Notes: a model not told the origin generated them from the sequence alone. Shown: positions 24,275-34,300, counted from the stretch's first letter. The stretch is 64,000 bases of DNA from Desulfurispora thermophila DSM 16022 (GCF_000376385.1 NZ_AQWN01000001.1:1-64000); one strand, 5' to 3'. Program-made: numbers and translations.

Positions 24275-26143
24275 ATGTCACCAAACAATTCTTTTTCCCG
24301 CCTTTCCCAGGTGCAGGGCAGCGGGCAAAAAATTGCTGCCGCCATGGCCAGTGTGCTGGGGGTGGAGGTGGAAATCATCGACACCAATCTGGTGCGGGTG
24401 GCGGCCACCGGCAGTGTGCGCAGCCAGGTGGGAGCGCGGCTGAAACACGGTTTTGTGAACAAATATGTCCTGGAACACGGTCAGCCCGTGTTCATCAACC
24501 AGGCCGGGCACCACTCCATTTGTACCGCCTGTCCTTTGCAGGGAGATTGCTTTTACCGGGCTTCCATTGTTTATCCCATTCGCGCCGCCGAGGCAGTGAT
24601 CGGCACCATCAGCCTTACAGCCTTTGACGAGGGGCAAAAAGAGAGGCTGACCACCAATACGGAGAATTTGCAGGAATTCATCGGTCACATGGCCGACCTG
24701 ATTGGCAGCAAAGTGCTGGAAATAGAGAGCTTTGCCGAAAAAAGCAAAGTGGCCGGTCAACTGGCCGCAGTGGTGGACGCGGTTTACGAGGGGCTGGTGG
24801 CGGTTGACCGGGAGGGCGTGATCACCCATTTCAACAGTTCGGCCGAACGTATCTTCAAGCTGTCCAAAGAAAAAGTACTGGGCAAGCACCTAAAACAGGT
24901 GCTTACCGGGGTACCCCTGCTGGAAGTGCTGCAGGACGGGCGGGGTTTTAGTTCGCGGGAAGTGTTTGTCAATGCGGGCGGCCGGCGCTTCCACCTGCTT
25001 TCCACGGCCCGCTCCATCAGGGGAGAAAACAACCTGGTGCTGGGGGCGGTGGCCTCTTTCCGGGACTTCCAGGAAGCCCAGAAGCTGGCTTATGAATATA
25101 TCAGCGCCGGGCAGGTAATCACTCTGGACCAGATCATCGGTGTCAGCCCGGCCATGCAGAAAGTCAAAGCCCAGGCCGAAAAAATTGCCCACGGTAACTC
25201 CACAGTGCTCATTTTGGGCGAAACCGGTACCGGTAAGGAGATCTTCGCCCGGGCCATTCACGCGGAAAGCCCTTTTGCCGGTAAACCTTTTGTGGCCATC
25301 AACTGCGGGGCCATCCCGGAAAGTCTGCTGGAAAGCGAGCTTTTCGGTTACGAAGAAGGTGCCTTCACCGGGGCGCGGCGGGGCGGCAAGCCGGGCAAAT
25401 TTGAACTGGCGGACGGCGGAACCATTTTTTTGGATGAAATTGGCAATATGTCGCTCTACCTGCAGGCCAAGCTGCTCAGGGTGCTGCAGGAACGCCAGGT
25501 GGAAAGGGTGGGCGGTACGCGGTTGATCCCGGTCAACATCCGGGTGATTGCCGCCACCAATGCCGACCTGCAGGAAATGGTGCAGAAGGGTACCTTCCGG
25601 GAGGACCTGTATTACCGGGTCAGTGTCATCCCGCTGGTTTTACCGCCGCTGCGGGAGCGCAAGGAAGACATCCCCCTGCTGCTGATGTACTACATGAAGC
25701 GTTTTGCCGACCTGTTGCACAAGGATGTGCGGGGGTTTACCGACGAAGCCATGCGGGCCTGTGTGAACTACCAGTGGCCGGGCAATGTGCGCGAGCTGAT
25801 CAATGTGGTGGAATACGCTGTGAACATTGAAGATGAGCAGCTCATATCCCTCTCCAGCCTGCCGGCCCGCCTCTGGCAAAAGGAACAGGTCGCTGATCAG
25901 GATGCCGCTACCACACCTATGCTTGCTGGCAACCGGGCTGGTCGTCAGCCTGTTGCCGGCGATGAGGAGGAAAATGCCGCCATTGTTCCTCTGGAAGAAA
26001 TGGAAAGGGTAGCTATCAAACTGGCTCTGGATCGCTTTGGCTGGCATGAGGAGGGTAAGCGGCGGGCAGCGGCCGCTCTGGGGATCAGCCGGGCCACCAT
26101 CTACCGCAAAATAGAAAAGTACCAGCTCAGGCCGGGAGGTTGA
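24275..26143 (+). CDS. Sigma-54-dependent transcriptional activator (sensor-PAS-AAA+-Fis)
   Basis: A 622-residue enhancer-binding protein. An N-terminal sensor of about 150 residues contains C83-x2-C86-x5-C92 ([10 protein letters not shown]) and leads into a PAS domain (about 175-280). The AAA+ domain has Walker A GETGTGKE near residue 315 and the sigma-54 contact loop GAFTGA near 362. A Fis-type helix-turn-helix ([15 protein letters not shown]) ends the protein. The ATG at 24275 follows GGAGGGGAAAATCTT. It lies directly downstream of korDABC, whose promoter is of sigma-54 type with repeated upstream sites, so kor is the likely target. The cysteine cluster could sense redox state or hold a metal or Fe-S cluster; the signal is unknown. 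Confidence 0.9.
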   Translation: MSPNNSFSRLSQVQGSGQKIAAAMASVLGVEVEIIDTNLVRVAATGSVRSQVGARLKHGFVNKYVLEHGQPVFINQAGHHSICTACPLQGDCFYRASIVYPIRAAEAVIGTISLTAFDEGQKERLTTNTENLQEFIGHMADLIGSKVLEIESFAEKSKVAGQLAAVVDAVYEGLVAVDREGVITHFNSSAERIFKLSKEKVLGKHLKQVLTGVPLLEVLQDGRGFSSREVFVNAGGRRFHLLSTARSIRGENNLVLGAVASFRDFQEAQKLAYEYISAGQVITLDQIIGVSPAMQKVKAQAEKIAHGNSTVLILGETGTGKEIFARAIHAESPFAGKPFVAINCGAIPESLLESELFGYEEGAFTGARRGGKPGKFELADGGTIFLDEIGNMSLYLQAKLLRVLQERQVERVGGTRLIPVNIRVIAATNADLQEMVQKGTFREDLYYRVSVIPLVLPPLRERKEDIPLLLMYYMKRFADLLHKDVRGFTDEAMRACVNYQWPGNVRELINVVEYAVNIEDEQLISLSSLPARLWQKEQVADQDAATTPMLAGNRAGRQPVAGDEEENAAIVPLEEMERVAIKLALDRFGWHEEGKRRAAAALGISRATIYRKIEKYQLRPGG

Positions 26144-26236
26144 CTGGCCGGAGGGATGACGCGTCTGTAACCGGCTTGTCATAAGCGAGAAATTGTTGTA
26201 TTATTTTGGTAAATAAAAGACCGGGAGGCTTGTTAG

Positions 26237-26842
26237 ATGTGCGTTAAAGATGATTGGGAAAGATGTGTGGAATTTCACGGCCATGCCTGCCCGGGGCTGG
26301 CCATCGGCTACCGGGTGGCGCAGGTTGCTCTGGCGGAACTGGCCGCCCTGCGGGCGGCGGATGAGGAACTGGTGGCCATAGTGGAAAACGATGCCTGCGG
26401 GGTGGATGCCATCCAGGTTCTCACCGGTTGCAGCATAGGTAAAGGTAACCTGATATATCGCGATTACGGCAAACAGGTCTACACATTTGTCTGCCGCAAT
26501 AGCGGACAGGCGGTGCGCGTGGCCATCAAGGCGGCCAACTGGCGGGTAAATCCCGAAGTGGACGCTCTGCGCCAGAAGGTCTTTGCCGGTACGGCCACGG
26601 AAGATGAAAAAGCTGCTTTTCAGCGGCATCAACAGGAGCGTATCAACAATATTCTCTCCCAGCCGGTGGAACAACTGTGCGATGTGCGCTGCATTCAGAT
26701 CCAGCCGCCGGCCAAAGCGCGCATCTTCCCTTCGCATATTTGTGCGGTTTGCGGAGAATCGGTCATGGAACCCCGGGCCCGGGTGAAGCAGGGCCGGATT
26801 GTTTGTATCCCCTGCGCCGAGGAATACGGCCGCGGCTGGTAA
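26237..26842 (+). CDS. FmdE-family protein with C-terminal zinc ribbon
   Basis: A 201-residue FmdE-type protein, named after a gene product associated with formylmethanofuran dehydrogenase but widespread in anaerobes without it. Motifs are FHGHACPGLAIG and ENDACGVDAIQVLTGCS GKGN. The C-terminus has CAVCGES and CIPCAEEYG, a zinc-ribbon pair. GGGAGGC precedes the ATG at 26237. It is probably linked to molybdenum/tungsten enzymes, but the role is unproven and no such enzyme is in the window. Confidence 0.82.
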   Translation: MCVKDDWERCVEFHGHACPGLAIGYRVAQVALAELAALRAADEELVAIVENDACGVDAIQVLTGCSIGKGNLIYRDYGKQVYTFVCRNSGQAVRVAIKAANWRVNPEVDALRQKVFAGTATEDEKAAFQRHQQERINNILSQPVEQLCDVRCIQIQPPAKARIFPSHICAVCGESVMEPRARVKQGRIVCIPCAEEYGRGW

Positions 26843-26890
26843 GAGCGGGGATAGTGGGCTGAAGCGGCAGGCAATGAGTACAGCAAATAA

Positions 26891-26921
26891 AGAGACAGGG
26901 CCTTATAGTGCGGTCCTGTCT
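26891..26921. terminator. Hairpin between fmdE-like gene and the 130-residue hypothetical gene
   Basis: AGACAGGGCC / GGTCCTGTCT with a 9-nt loop and a short T run. It lies between convergent genes and may terminate the upstream one. Confidence 0.55.
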
Positions 26922-27002
26922 TTGATCATGTAAATCACACGGCTTGGCGATACAACCACCCGTGAAAATTAGGGTTTTTATTTTTGTGTTAGCGAAATCT
27001 GG

Positions 27003-27395
27003 TCAGATATGACCACCGTGTTTATTAATTATTTCCTCCGCTTGCCGCACCTTGCTTTCTTCTGTAACCAGAGTCAATAGGAAGGAACTGCCCCCGGCTA
27101 TCCCATAATCTTTGTTGGCAAAACCGCTGACCGAAGGGTCGGCGGCCAGCAGGACTCGCTCGGAATCGGTGAGATTATTGCCCGTACTGTCATTGTACAG
27201 TACGGGGCCGGTTGACGTGATGGCCCGGTTGATAGGGTTGTTGTACTCCTGATCAATATTTGTGCCGAAGCGCGATATCCGGTCGATATCTGTTACACTA
27301 TATCCGGCGGCCGCCAGTTCGCCGGCGGCGCGCCGGGCATCATCGCTGGTGGCAAAATAAGCCAGAATGGCTCTCTGGCCCGGTGGTAACTGCAT
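27003..27395 (-). CDS. Hypothetical protein, YflT/heat-induced-stress-like N-terminus
   Basis: A 130-residue protein starting ILAYFATSDDARRAAGELAAAGYS, which suggests a ferredoxin-like fold domain of the type used in general stress proteins that track a pair of helices and strands. The ATG at 27395 follows AGGAGGAAGCTGTAAA. No catalytic residues stand out. Located between fmdE and spoVR; a stress or sporulation role is only a guess. Confidence 0.6.
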   Translation of the reverse strand: MQLPPGQRAILAYFATSDDARRAAGELAAAGYSVTDIDRISRFGTNIDQEYNNPINRAITSTGPVLYNDSTGNNLTDSERVLLAADPSVSGFANKDYGIAGGSSFLLTLVTEESKVRQAEEIINKHGGHI

Positions 27396-27468
27396 TTTAC
27401 AGCTTCCTCCTGTTGGTGTGGTTTAGCTATATTATGGCTGCATCTGGCGGCTGTTAATGCATGTGGTA

Positions 27469-29010
27469 TTAGACGAATTTTTTGCTGCACTTTTCCCCGT
27501 TGTAGGAAAAGAGCACTTTTTTGTTATCCAGCACAGTTTCCAGGTGCACCTGGCGGCCCCAAATGTGGTAGACCATGGGCAGGGTTTTTTCCAGATAAAA
27601 AACATCCAGTTCTGTCCCCTCAAACTGGTGGCGCAGGTAAAGATCGCCCCGTTTGCCGTAGTCGCCGTCTTCCACCACAATATAAGGGTAACCGCAGTTG
27701 GTCATGCCGGCCACAATGTGGTCGCGCACCACTTCCCAATTCTTGTCGGTGATTTTCCAGTCGTAGCCTATTTTTTTAAACAGATAAAGATCCATTTCCT
27801 CAATCAGTTCTCTGGTCAAATAGTTGCGAATGAAAGAAATATCGTTTTCGGTTTCCCGCACTTCAAATATTTTTTCTCGCCCCTGGCCACCCGGCCGGCC
27901 GTACTTTTCCTTTTCCTCCTCGGAAGGATTATCCCAGCGCTTTTCTATATCCTCAAATATTTTTAGCCCCAGCAGGTAGGGGTTTAGTTGCATTTTGCTG
28001 GCCTGGATTACGCCGGCATGCATTTTGGCAAAGTCCAGCGCTTCGTTTTCCGGCAGGTCGATTTCTCGTATGATGCGCAGGTGCCAGTAGGTGGCCCAGC
28101 CTTCATTCATAATCTTGGTTTCCATCTGGGGCCAGAAATATAGCATTTCCTGCCGGATGACCGAGATAATGTCCTGCTGCCAGTCATCCAGATCCCGGGC
28201 GTGATGGAGGAGAAAAAGCAACAGGTCTTTCTCGGGCGTGGGGGGGATTTTCTTGGGCTTCTCTTCCTCCACCGGCAGGTCTGTTTTATCCAGGTTCCAC
28301 AGGTCGTCATAAGGGGTTTCCCGCAGCTGATTCTTTTTCCTTTTGCTCTTCCGGCCGGCAGTAGGCTGACCACCACAGCTGGCACCACCGGTCTGGCAGC
28401 CGCCGCTGCATGACCGGGCAGAGTCCGCCCGGTCGCCGTGGCATCCACCCCCGCAATAGCCGCATGTATCGTTTTCGTCGCCTCTCTCGTCAGCTTGGGC
28501 CTTGATGTAGCGGCGGGGATCAATGTGTTCCTGAATAGATATTACGGCATCGAGAAATTTTTCCACTTTTTCCCGCCCGTATTTGAACTCATAACTCCGG
28601 AAGCGCTCCGCCGCTGCCGCCATGCTTTCAATCATGTTTTTGGGGGTGGGCTTGAAGTAGGCGTTGTTTTTAAAAAAGTCGCTGTGTCCCAGCACATGGG
28701 CCATTACCAGCTTGTTCTGGACCAGGCTGTTCCCCTCCAGCAAAAACGCATAGCAGGGGTCGGTATTGATGACCAGCTCATAAATTCTGCTCAGGTTGTA
28801 ATCGTAGTGGGTTTTCATTTTCTGGTAGGCTTTGCCAAAGGTCCAGTGGGTGAAACGCGTGGGCATGCCGTAGGCACCTATGGTATAAATGACCTCTGCC
28901 GGACAGATTTCAAAATGCATATTGTAAAAGTCCAGGCCGAACTCCTGCGCTTTGGCGATAATTTTGCCTGCTGCTTCTTCTAGCAGTTTTGCCTCTTCTT
29001 GCGGGTGCAT
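27469..29010 (-). CDS. spoVR: SpoVR-family protein with a cysteine-rich insertion
   Basis: A 513-residue SpoVR homologue, needed for spore cortex formation in Bacillus and tied functionally to PrkA and YhbH. Conserved stretches include YEFKYGREKVEKF, MNEGWATYWH and NPYLLGLKIFEDIEKRW. The ATG at 29010 follows AAGGAGGGATTGGCTT. Between residues 183 and 212 lies an unusual segment with six Cys (DTCGYCGGGC, then CSGGC and SCGG) followed by a Lys/Arg-rich tail, which I do not associate with SpoVR. It could bind a metal. Encoded 13 kb from prkA-yhbH and on the other strand. Confidence 0.92.
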   Translation of the reverse strand: MHPQEEAKLLEEAAGKIIAKAQEFGLDFYNMHFEICPAEVIYTIGAYGMPTRFTHWTFGKAYQKMKTHYDYNLSRIYELVINTDPCYAFLLEGNSLVQNKLVMAHVLGHSDFFKNNAYFKPTPKNMIESMAAAAERFRSYEFKYGREKVEKFLDAVISIQEHIDPRRYIKAQADERGDENDTCGYCGGGCHGDRADSARSCSGGCQTGGASCGGQPTAGRKSKRKKNQLRETPYDDLWNLDKTDLPVEEEKPKKIPPTPEKDLLLFLLHHARDLDDWQQDIISVIRQEMLYFWPQMETKIMNEGWATYWHLRIIREIDLPENEALDFAKMHAGVIQASKMQLNPYLLGLKIFEDIEKRWDNPSEEEKEKYGRPGGQGREKIFEVRETENDISFIRNYLTRELIEEMDLYLFKKIGYDWKITDKNWEVVRDHIVAGMTNCGYPYIVVEDGDYGKRGDLYLRHQFEGTELDVFYLEKTLPMVYHIWGRQVHLETVLDNKKVLFSYNGEKCSKKFV

Positions 29011-29179
29011 AAGCCAATCCCTCCTTGGGATTAGCATATGCCGGGCGGGCGGAAATATTGTCATTATTAACAACGACTAGAGGTGGGCGGAGGATAATAT
29101 CATGGCAATTATTACCTGAAGTTTTTTTTGTATGTTCATGTATGAGCAAAGAAAAGCTGGCCATAATATAGACAACAGG

Positions 29180-29593
29180 GTTCGCAATGGCCGAGCCCAG
29201 ACTGCTGCAGGGTCCTGTCGGGGCTCTGTAGTAGTCGGCCAAAGATCAGTACCGGGTCAAAAGGCTCGATACTGGTCGGCGGGCAGAGCGGTACATGTTC
29301 CGGCAGGCTGTCCGGCAGTCCGAACGATTGCCGGATGGTCGTAAGGGATGTGTACCGGTCGAGCTAAGATTATTATGGGTGTCGAAATCCCCCTGTACAT
29401 CTTTAAAGGTTTTTTAAAGGTTTGGTGGAGCGGGGTTTGCAGCAGTCGAGAGATTGCTGCAGGCTCCTCAGATATCCATAATAGTCGAGCAAAGACTATT
29501 GCGGGTGTCGTAATGGTCTGCAGTAGCCGAAAGGTTGCTGCGGGCTACGTAGATACGCGCAGTGGTTGTAGCGTAGGTCATTGCGGGCTCTAA
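29180..29593 (+). repeat. Array of about nine degenerate ~41-bp hairpin-forming tandem repeats
   Basis: Between spoVR (divergent) and the DUF1992 gene, a unit resembling GCAGTAGTCGAGCAAAGATT followed by GCTGCGGGtgtCGTA recurs. Unit cores (GTCGAG-like) fall at about 29190, 29234, 29275, 29318, 29358, 29445, 29484, 29526 and 29565, with spacing 39-44 bp and one unit lost or degraded near 29400. Many units can fold: CCGGCAGTC/GATTGCCGG, GCAGCAGTC/GATTGCTGC, AATAGTC/GACTATT, GCAGTAGCC/GGTTGCTGC, CGCAGTG/CATTGCG, often around GAGA, GAAA or GAGCAA loops. Stems differ in sequence while keeping pairing, which suggests a structured RNA. A strong terminator follows. Confidence 0.75.
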
Positions 29594-29595
29594 AC

Positions 29596-29640
29596 AAGAA
29601 ACCCTCTATTCATCAAAAATGAATGGAGGGTTTCTTATTT
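29596..29640 (+). terminator. Terminator directly after the repeat array
   Basis: AAGAAACCCTC-ATTCAT and ATGAAT-GAGGGTTTCTT form a stem of about 17 bp followed by ATTT. Since no gene ends here, it probably terminates a transcript covering the repeats. Confidence 0.85.
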
Positions 29641-29716
29641 ATGCAAAGCAAGTTGACGCAGAAATGCCTGCAATTTATGATATATCATAAAAAGACATAA
29701 AAGCGGGTGGTGGGGC

Positions 29717-30085
29717 GTGGATATTGTGGCCGTCATCGCCGAGGGAAAAATTCGTGAGGCCATAGCCCGGGGGGAACTCAGCAACCTGGCCGGCAGCGGC
29801 CGGCCCCTGGAAATTGATGACCTTTCGCACGTGCCGGAGGAACTGCGGGCCGGCTATATCATGTTGCGCAACGCCGGTGTGTTGCCCGAGGAAATGCAAT
29901 TGAAAAAGGAAATTGTCACCCTGCAAAAGCTGATCGACTGCTGCGATGAAGATACGCAGCGTCAGTGCCTGGAGACAAAGCTCAATCAGAAAATCCTGCG
30001 CTTTAATATGCTCATGGAGGGACGCCGGGCCAGTGCCGCTTTGAGCCAGTACCGTGGCCAGCTGTACCGGCGCCTGGGAGGCTAG
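29717..30085 (+). CDS. DUF1992 (DnaJ homologue subfamily C member 28-like) protein
   Basis: A 122-residue protein of the DUF1992 family: VAEGKIREAIARGELSNLAGSGRPLEIDDLS near the N-terminus is the family signature, followed by coiled helices. The GTG at 29717 has a G-rich SD (GGTGGTGGGG). The family is widespread but uncharacterised; it lacks a J-domain despite its database name. Single-gene unit downstream of the repeat array and its terminator. Confidence 0.85.
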   Translation: MDIVAVIAEGKIREAIARGELSNLAGSGRPLEIDDLSHVPEELRAGYIMLRNAGVLPEEMQLKKEIVTLQKLIDCCDEDTQRQCLETKLNQKILRFNMLMEGRRASAALSQYRGQLYRRLGG

Positions 30086-30240
30086 TGGCAGGTGGTATGG
30101 GGTAGCACCTGCGGTTTGATCAATGGTGGGCAGGTTGCAGTCATCGCTCGCCGGACCGAGGTTTTATTTGACGGTGCAATAATTATTAGTATATAATTAT
30201 TTAAGTATAGTTATTTGCGTTTTGGCGGGGTGGGATGGAA

Positions 30241-30759
30241 ATGGCCGGTTGTTGCGATCCGCGCGCTCCCAAAGCAATTCCCCTGCTGGTTAACGGGCGG
30301 CAGGTGGGCATTGTGGGGTTGGAGCAGGCCGTACTAGAAGTGCAGAGCAAGGGCATGATTGATGAAGACCAGATTGCCGGGGAGTTACTCCGGCTGGTCA
30401 AGCAAAAAAACTATGTGCCGGAAAGTGCCGCTGAGCATTACCGGCAGGCTTTGCTGGCATATTACCGGCAATATGGGCAGAAAGTAAACATGCAAAACCA
30501 AGAAAGGAGCGCGGGCCAGATGCAAATAAAAGTGCTGGGACCAGGTTGTAAAAAATGTAAAGCCATGTACGAGGCGGTGCAAAAGGCGCTGGCGGCCACC
30601 GGGGTGGAGGCTGAAGTGATGAAAGTGGAAAATCCGGCCCAAATAGCCGAACACGGGGTGCTGCTGACACCGGGGCTAATGATCAACGGACAGCTGAAAG
30701 TTTCCGGCCGGGTGCCCGGACAGGCGGAAATAGAGAAGTGGATTAAAGAAGGCGTGTGA
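30241..30759 (+). CDS. Two-domain protein: uncharacterised N-domain fused to a thioredoxin-like (redox-active disulfide) domain
   Basis: 172 residues. The first ~80 start AGCCDPRAPKAIPLLVNG and form a small domain of unknown function. From the ATG at 30520 the sequence is a complete thioredoxin-like module (MQIKVLGPGCKKCKAMY) with a CxxC site, of the type found beside ArsR regulators. That internal ATG has its own SD, AAAGGAG at 9 nt, so the C-domain may also be made alone. ArsR follows with a 4-nt overlap. Role in metal/metalloid or thiol redox handling is inferred from the neighbour. Confidence 0.75.
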   Translation: MAGCCDPRAPKAIPLLVNGRQVGIVGLEQAVLEVQSKGMIDEDQIAGELLRLVKQKNYVPESAAEHYRQALLAYYRQYGQKVNMQNQERSAGQMQIKVLGPGCKKCKAMYEAVQKALAATGVEAEVMKVENPAQIAEHGVLLTPGLMINGQLKVSGRVPGQAEIEKWIKEGV

Positions 30760-31139
30760 GTGCTTTGGAACACTTTGTAAAAATATTTAAAGCGTTGGGC
30801 GAGCCCACCCGGCTGAAGATTTTGAAGCTGGTGGCGCTGCGGCCCATGTACGTTTGTGAGCTGGAGATGGTGCTGGGCATCAGCCAGCCGCGCATTTCCC
30901 AGCACCTGCGGGTGCTCAAGGAGGCGGGTTTGCTCAGCGAGAGCAAGGAGGCCCAGAAAACCTTTTATGCCTTAAAAAAGCAATTCCTGGAGGAAAATCT
31001 GGCTGCTTTCCACGCTTTTCTGGCGTCACCGTTGTCTGCCCTGCCCGACTTCGCCGCCGAAGCGGCCCGGCTGGCCGAAGCGGAGAGCCAGGGCTTGGCG
31101 GAAAAGTGCTGCCCGGCGGGTAGTTGTGGGCGTGATTGA
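30756..31139 (+). CDS. ArsR-family repressor with C-terminal Cys pair
   Basis: A 127-residue winged-helix regulator (GEPTRLKILKLV, SQPRISQHLRVLKEAGLL). It lacks the ELCVCD helix-3 site of classic ArsR/CadC, but has a C-terminal KCCPAGSC that could bind As(III) or another soft metal. The GTG at 30756 overlaps the stop of the thioredoxin-like gene, so the two are co-expressed. No arsenite permease or reductase is encoded in this window; a terminator closes the unit. Confidence 0.83.
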   Translation: MSALEHFVKIFKALGEPTRLKILKLVALRPMYVCELEMVLGISQPRISQHLRVLKEAGLLSESKEAQKTFYALKKQFLEENLAAFHAFLASPLSALPDFAAEAARLAEAESQGLAEKCCPAGSCGRD

Positions 31140-31193
31140 TGCTGCCTCTGATGAAGTTTGGTGAGTATATGGGGACTAAATCTGTTTATCGGC

Positions 31194-31222
31194 AATACCG
31201 GCAGACAATGCCGGTATTTTTT
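31194..31222 (+). terminator. Terminator after the thioredoxin-arsR pair
   Basis: AATACCGGCA / TGCCGGTATT perfect stem with GACAA loop and a run of T. Confidence 0.93.
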
Positions 31223-31367
31223 GTTATTATGGACATGATCGTTTTTATGTTTACTAGATAAAAGGATAAAACATTATCGTTGTATCGCTGTTGCGAAGCA
31301 TTGGAGCGGGTGCAGATTAATCTTCGCTGTAGATTTTAAAGTATTATCAAAAACGGGAAGTGATCAT

Positions 31368-34300
31368 GTGGGCATTTTGCGCCTGGTGGTGGGCCGGGCC
31401 GGCTATGGCAAGACCAGCCTCTGCCTGGAGGAAATTGCCGCAGAGGTGCGGCGGGAGGCCCTGGGCCGGCCGCTGCTGCTGCTCACGCCGCCCCAGTCCA
31501 CTTTCAACATGGAAAAGGAGCTGGCCGAGCGGGGCGGTAGCCTGCGCGCCCAGGTGTACAGTTTCCGCCGGCTGGCCTGGCGCGTGCTGCGCGAGACGGG
31601 CGGCCTGTCCGGTCGTCCGGTGGGCGATATGGGTCGCCAGATGCTTTTAAAAAGCATATTAATTGAAAAAAGAGACCAGCTCCATTTGCTGGGGAGCCAG
31701 CAAAACCAGCCCGGTTTTCTGGCCGCGCTGGCCGAGCTGATTGGCGAACTGAAAATGAGCTGTCTGGAAGCCGCAGATTTGGAGGTTGCCGCCGGCACCA
31801 GTCAGGATCTCTACCTGCGGCGCAAACTCATGGACCTGGCGCTGGTGCTGCGCGCGCTGGAGGAAAGGATGGCCGGCCGGCTGGTCGACCCGGACGATTA
31901 CTTAAACCTGCTGGCCCGGCAACTGCCGCACAGCCGGGCCTGGCGTGACTGCCAGGTCTGGGTGGACGGGTTTATCTCTTTTACACCGCAGGAACTGCGG
32001 GTGCTGGAAGTATTGCTGGGGCATTGTGCCCGGGTTACCGTCACCCTGTGCCTGGACCCGGTTTACCTGGCAGCACCGCCGCCACCGGCCGACCCCTTTT
32101 GCCGCCCCTGGCAAACCCTGCAGCAATTGCGCCGTCTGGCCCGGGCCTGCGGTGCACCGCTCGTCGAGCAAAAACTGCCAGGGGCGAGGCGTCGTTTGGC
32201 CCCTTACCCGGTCCGGGATTATCTGGAGCAGCACTTTTTTGCGCTTCACCCTCCCGCTTACCGGGGCCGGTTGGGCGATGAAATCCACATCCTGGCCGGT
32301 GCTAATCCGCGGGCCGAAGTGGAAGGGGTGGCGCGCGCCCTGCGCCGCCATATCCGGCGGGGGCTTTTGCGCCCGGGGCAGGCGGCCGTCCTGGTGCGCG
32401 ATGCGGAGACCTACCTGCCCCTTTTCCGGCAGATCCTGGCCGATTACGAGATTCCCTTTTTCATAGATCAGCCGCGCAGCGCCATGCATCATCCCCTGGT
32501 GGAGCTTTTGCGCTCGGCCCTGGAAGTATGGCAGAAAGAATGGGCTTACGACCCGCTGTTTCGCTATTTGAAGACCGGTCTGGCCGGCCTTACCCCGGAC
32601 GAGGTGGACCGGCTGGAAAACTACGTACTGGCGGCCGGGGTGCGCGGCAGCAGCTGGTACAGCGCCAAGGACTGGCAGTACGACCCTTTTCGGCCGGGCG
32701 AACCGGACGAGGCTGCAGCGGCCGGTCGGGCGCAGTACATGGCCGAAATAAATGACCTGCGCCGGCGCGCTGCCCGGCCTTTGCGCGCCGCCCAGCAATC
32801 CTGGCAGCGCCTGTTAAAGCAGCAGGGGGTGATCAGCGGCCGGCAGTGGGCGGGTATTGTGCTGAAACTCTGCCTGGACCTGAATCTGCCCCAGCAGCTC
32901 TACGCCATGCAGCAGGCCGCCCTGGATGCCGGTGATCCGGCCCTTTTTCACCAGCACCGCCAGGTCTGGCGGGCGGTGATGAACCTGCTGGACCAACTGG
33001 TGGAAGTGTTGGGCGATGTCCCGCTGCAGCTGGCCGAGGTGGCAGCGGTGCTGGATGCCGGCCTGGCCGCATTGCGCTACAGTCTGATTCCCCCGGGGTT
33101 GGACCAGGTGATTGTGGGAGATATGGAGCGGTCGCGGTTACCGCGGGGCATCCGGGCGCTCTTTTTATGCGGTCTGAATGAGGGCTGCCTGCCGGCTGCG
33201 GCAAAAAGCCAGGGCATATTAAACGCCGCGGAACGGGACAAACTGGCCGCCATCTGGCCGGACCGGCTGACCGCTACCAGTGTGTCCATGCAGTATGAGC
33301 AGTTTTTGCTTTATCGCCTGCTGGCGGAAAGCGCGGGGCAGCTCTGGTTTTGTTATCCTCTGGGCGATGCCGAAGGCAAGTCCCGCCTGCCGGCCCAGCC
33401 CCTGCGGCGGCTGCGGGAATTGCTCCCCGTGCGGGAAGAGGTGGTGCTGCCCGAGGTTGTGCCGGCCCGCCCGCCCTGGGAGCAGAACGAGCACCTGGGC
33501 CGCCTGCTGTCCGGTCTGACCGCGTGCTGGCAGACAGCGCGACGGGGCGGCTATGTGCATCCGGGCTGGTGGCAGGTCTACAATGTGATGTTGCAGAGCC
33601 CGGAATGGCGGTCGCGCCTGTCCTCTTTACGCCAGGGGTTGTGGGAAGTCAACCAGGAAAAACCACTGGGCGGACAGCTGGCGGCCCGGCTGTGGCTGAA
33701 AAAGCAGGGGGGACGGACGGTGCTTTACAGCAGTTCTTCCCGTCTGGAGAGGTTTGCCTCCTGTCCCTTTGCTCATTTCTTGTCTTATGGCCTGGGTCTG
33801 GTGGAACGCCAGCAGCACAAACTGGCTCCTCCCGACACCGGTCGCCTCTATCACACCGTCCTGCAAGATTTTGTGCAGTATGTGCAAAACCATGGCCTGG
33901 ACTGGGCACAAGTGGATGATGCTTTGATTCAGACTGTTTGCGGGCAGCTATTGGAAAAGCACGGCCGGCGATTGCAGAACGCTATTTTGTTCAGCAATGC
34001 CCGCCAGCGGGCCGTTTTGCGGCGTTTGCAAACCAATCTGGAACGGGCGCTGCGGGCGCTGGTCCGGCAGATGCGGCACAGCGCCTTTCGCCCCGCCGCC
34101 TGCGAGGTGCGTTTCGGTACGGGTGGGGCGACTCCTGTCCCCCACCTGGAGGTGCCCCTGTCCGGAGGGGCGCTTCTGGCCCTGACCGGGCAAATTGACC
34201 GCCTGGATCTGGCCAGCGGACCGGGTGGCGAGTTGTACTACCGGGTGGTGGACTACAAAACCGGCCCCAGCAGCCTTGCTTTACCCGAACTGCTGGCCGG

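Noticed and set aside
29348-29593. 81-codon ORF across the hairpin array with a 13-residue periodicity
   Set aside because: No SD, the frame breaks between units upstream, and stem pairing rather than amino-acid sequence is conserved between units. The periodicity follows from the 39-42 bp DNA repeat.
29180-29593. Possible CRISPR array
   Set aside because: Units are contiguous and diverged, with no identical repeats separated by unique spacers, and no cas genes nearby.
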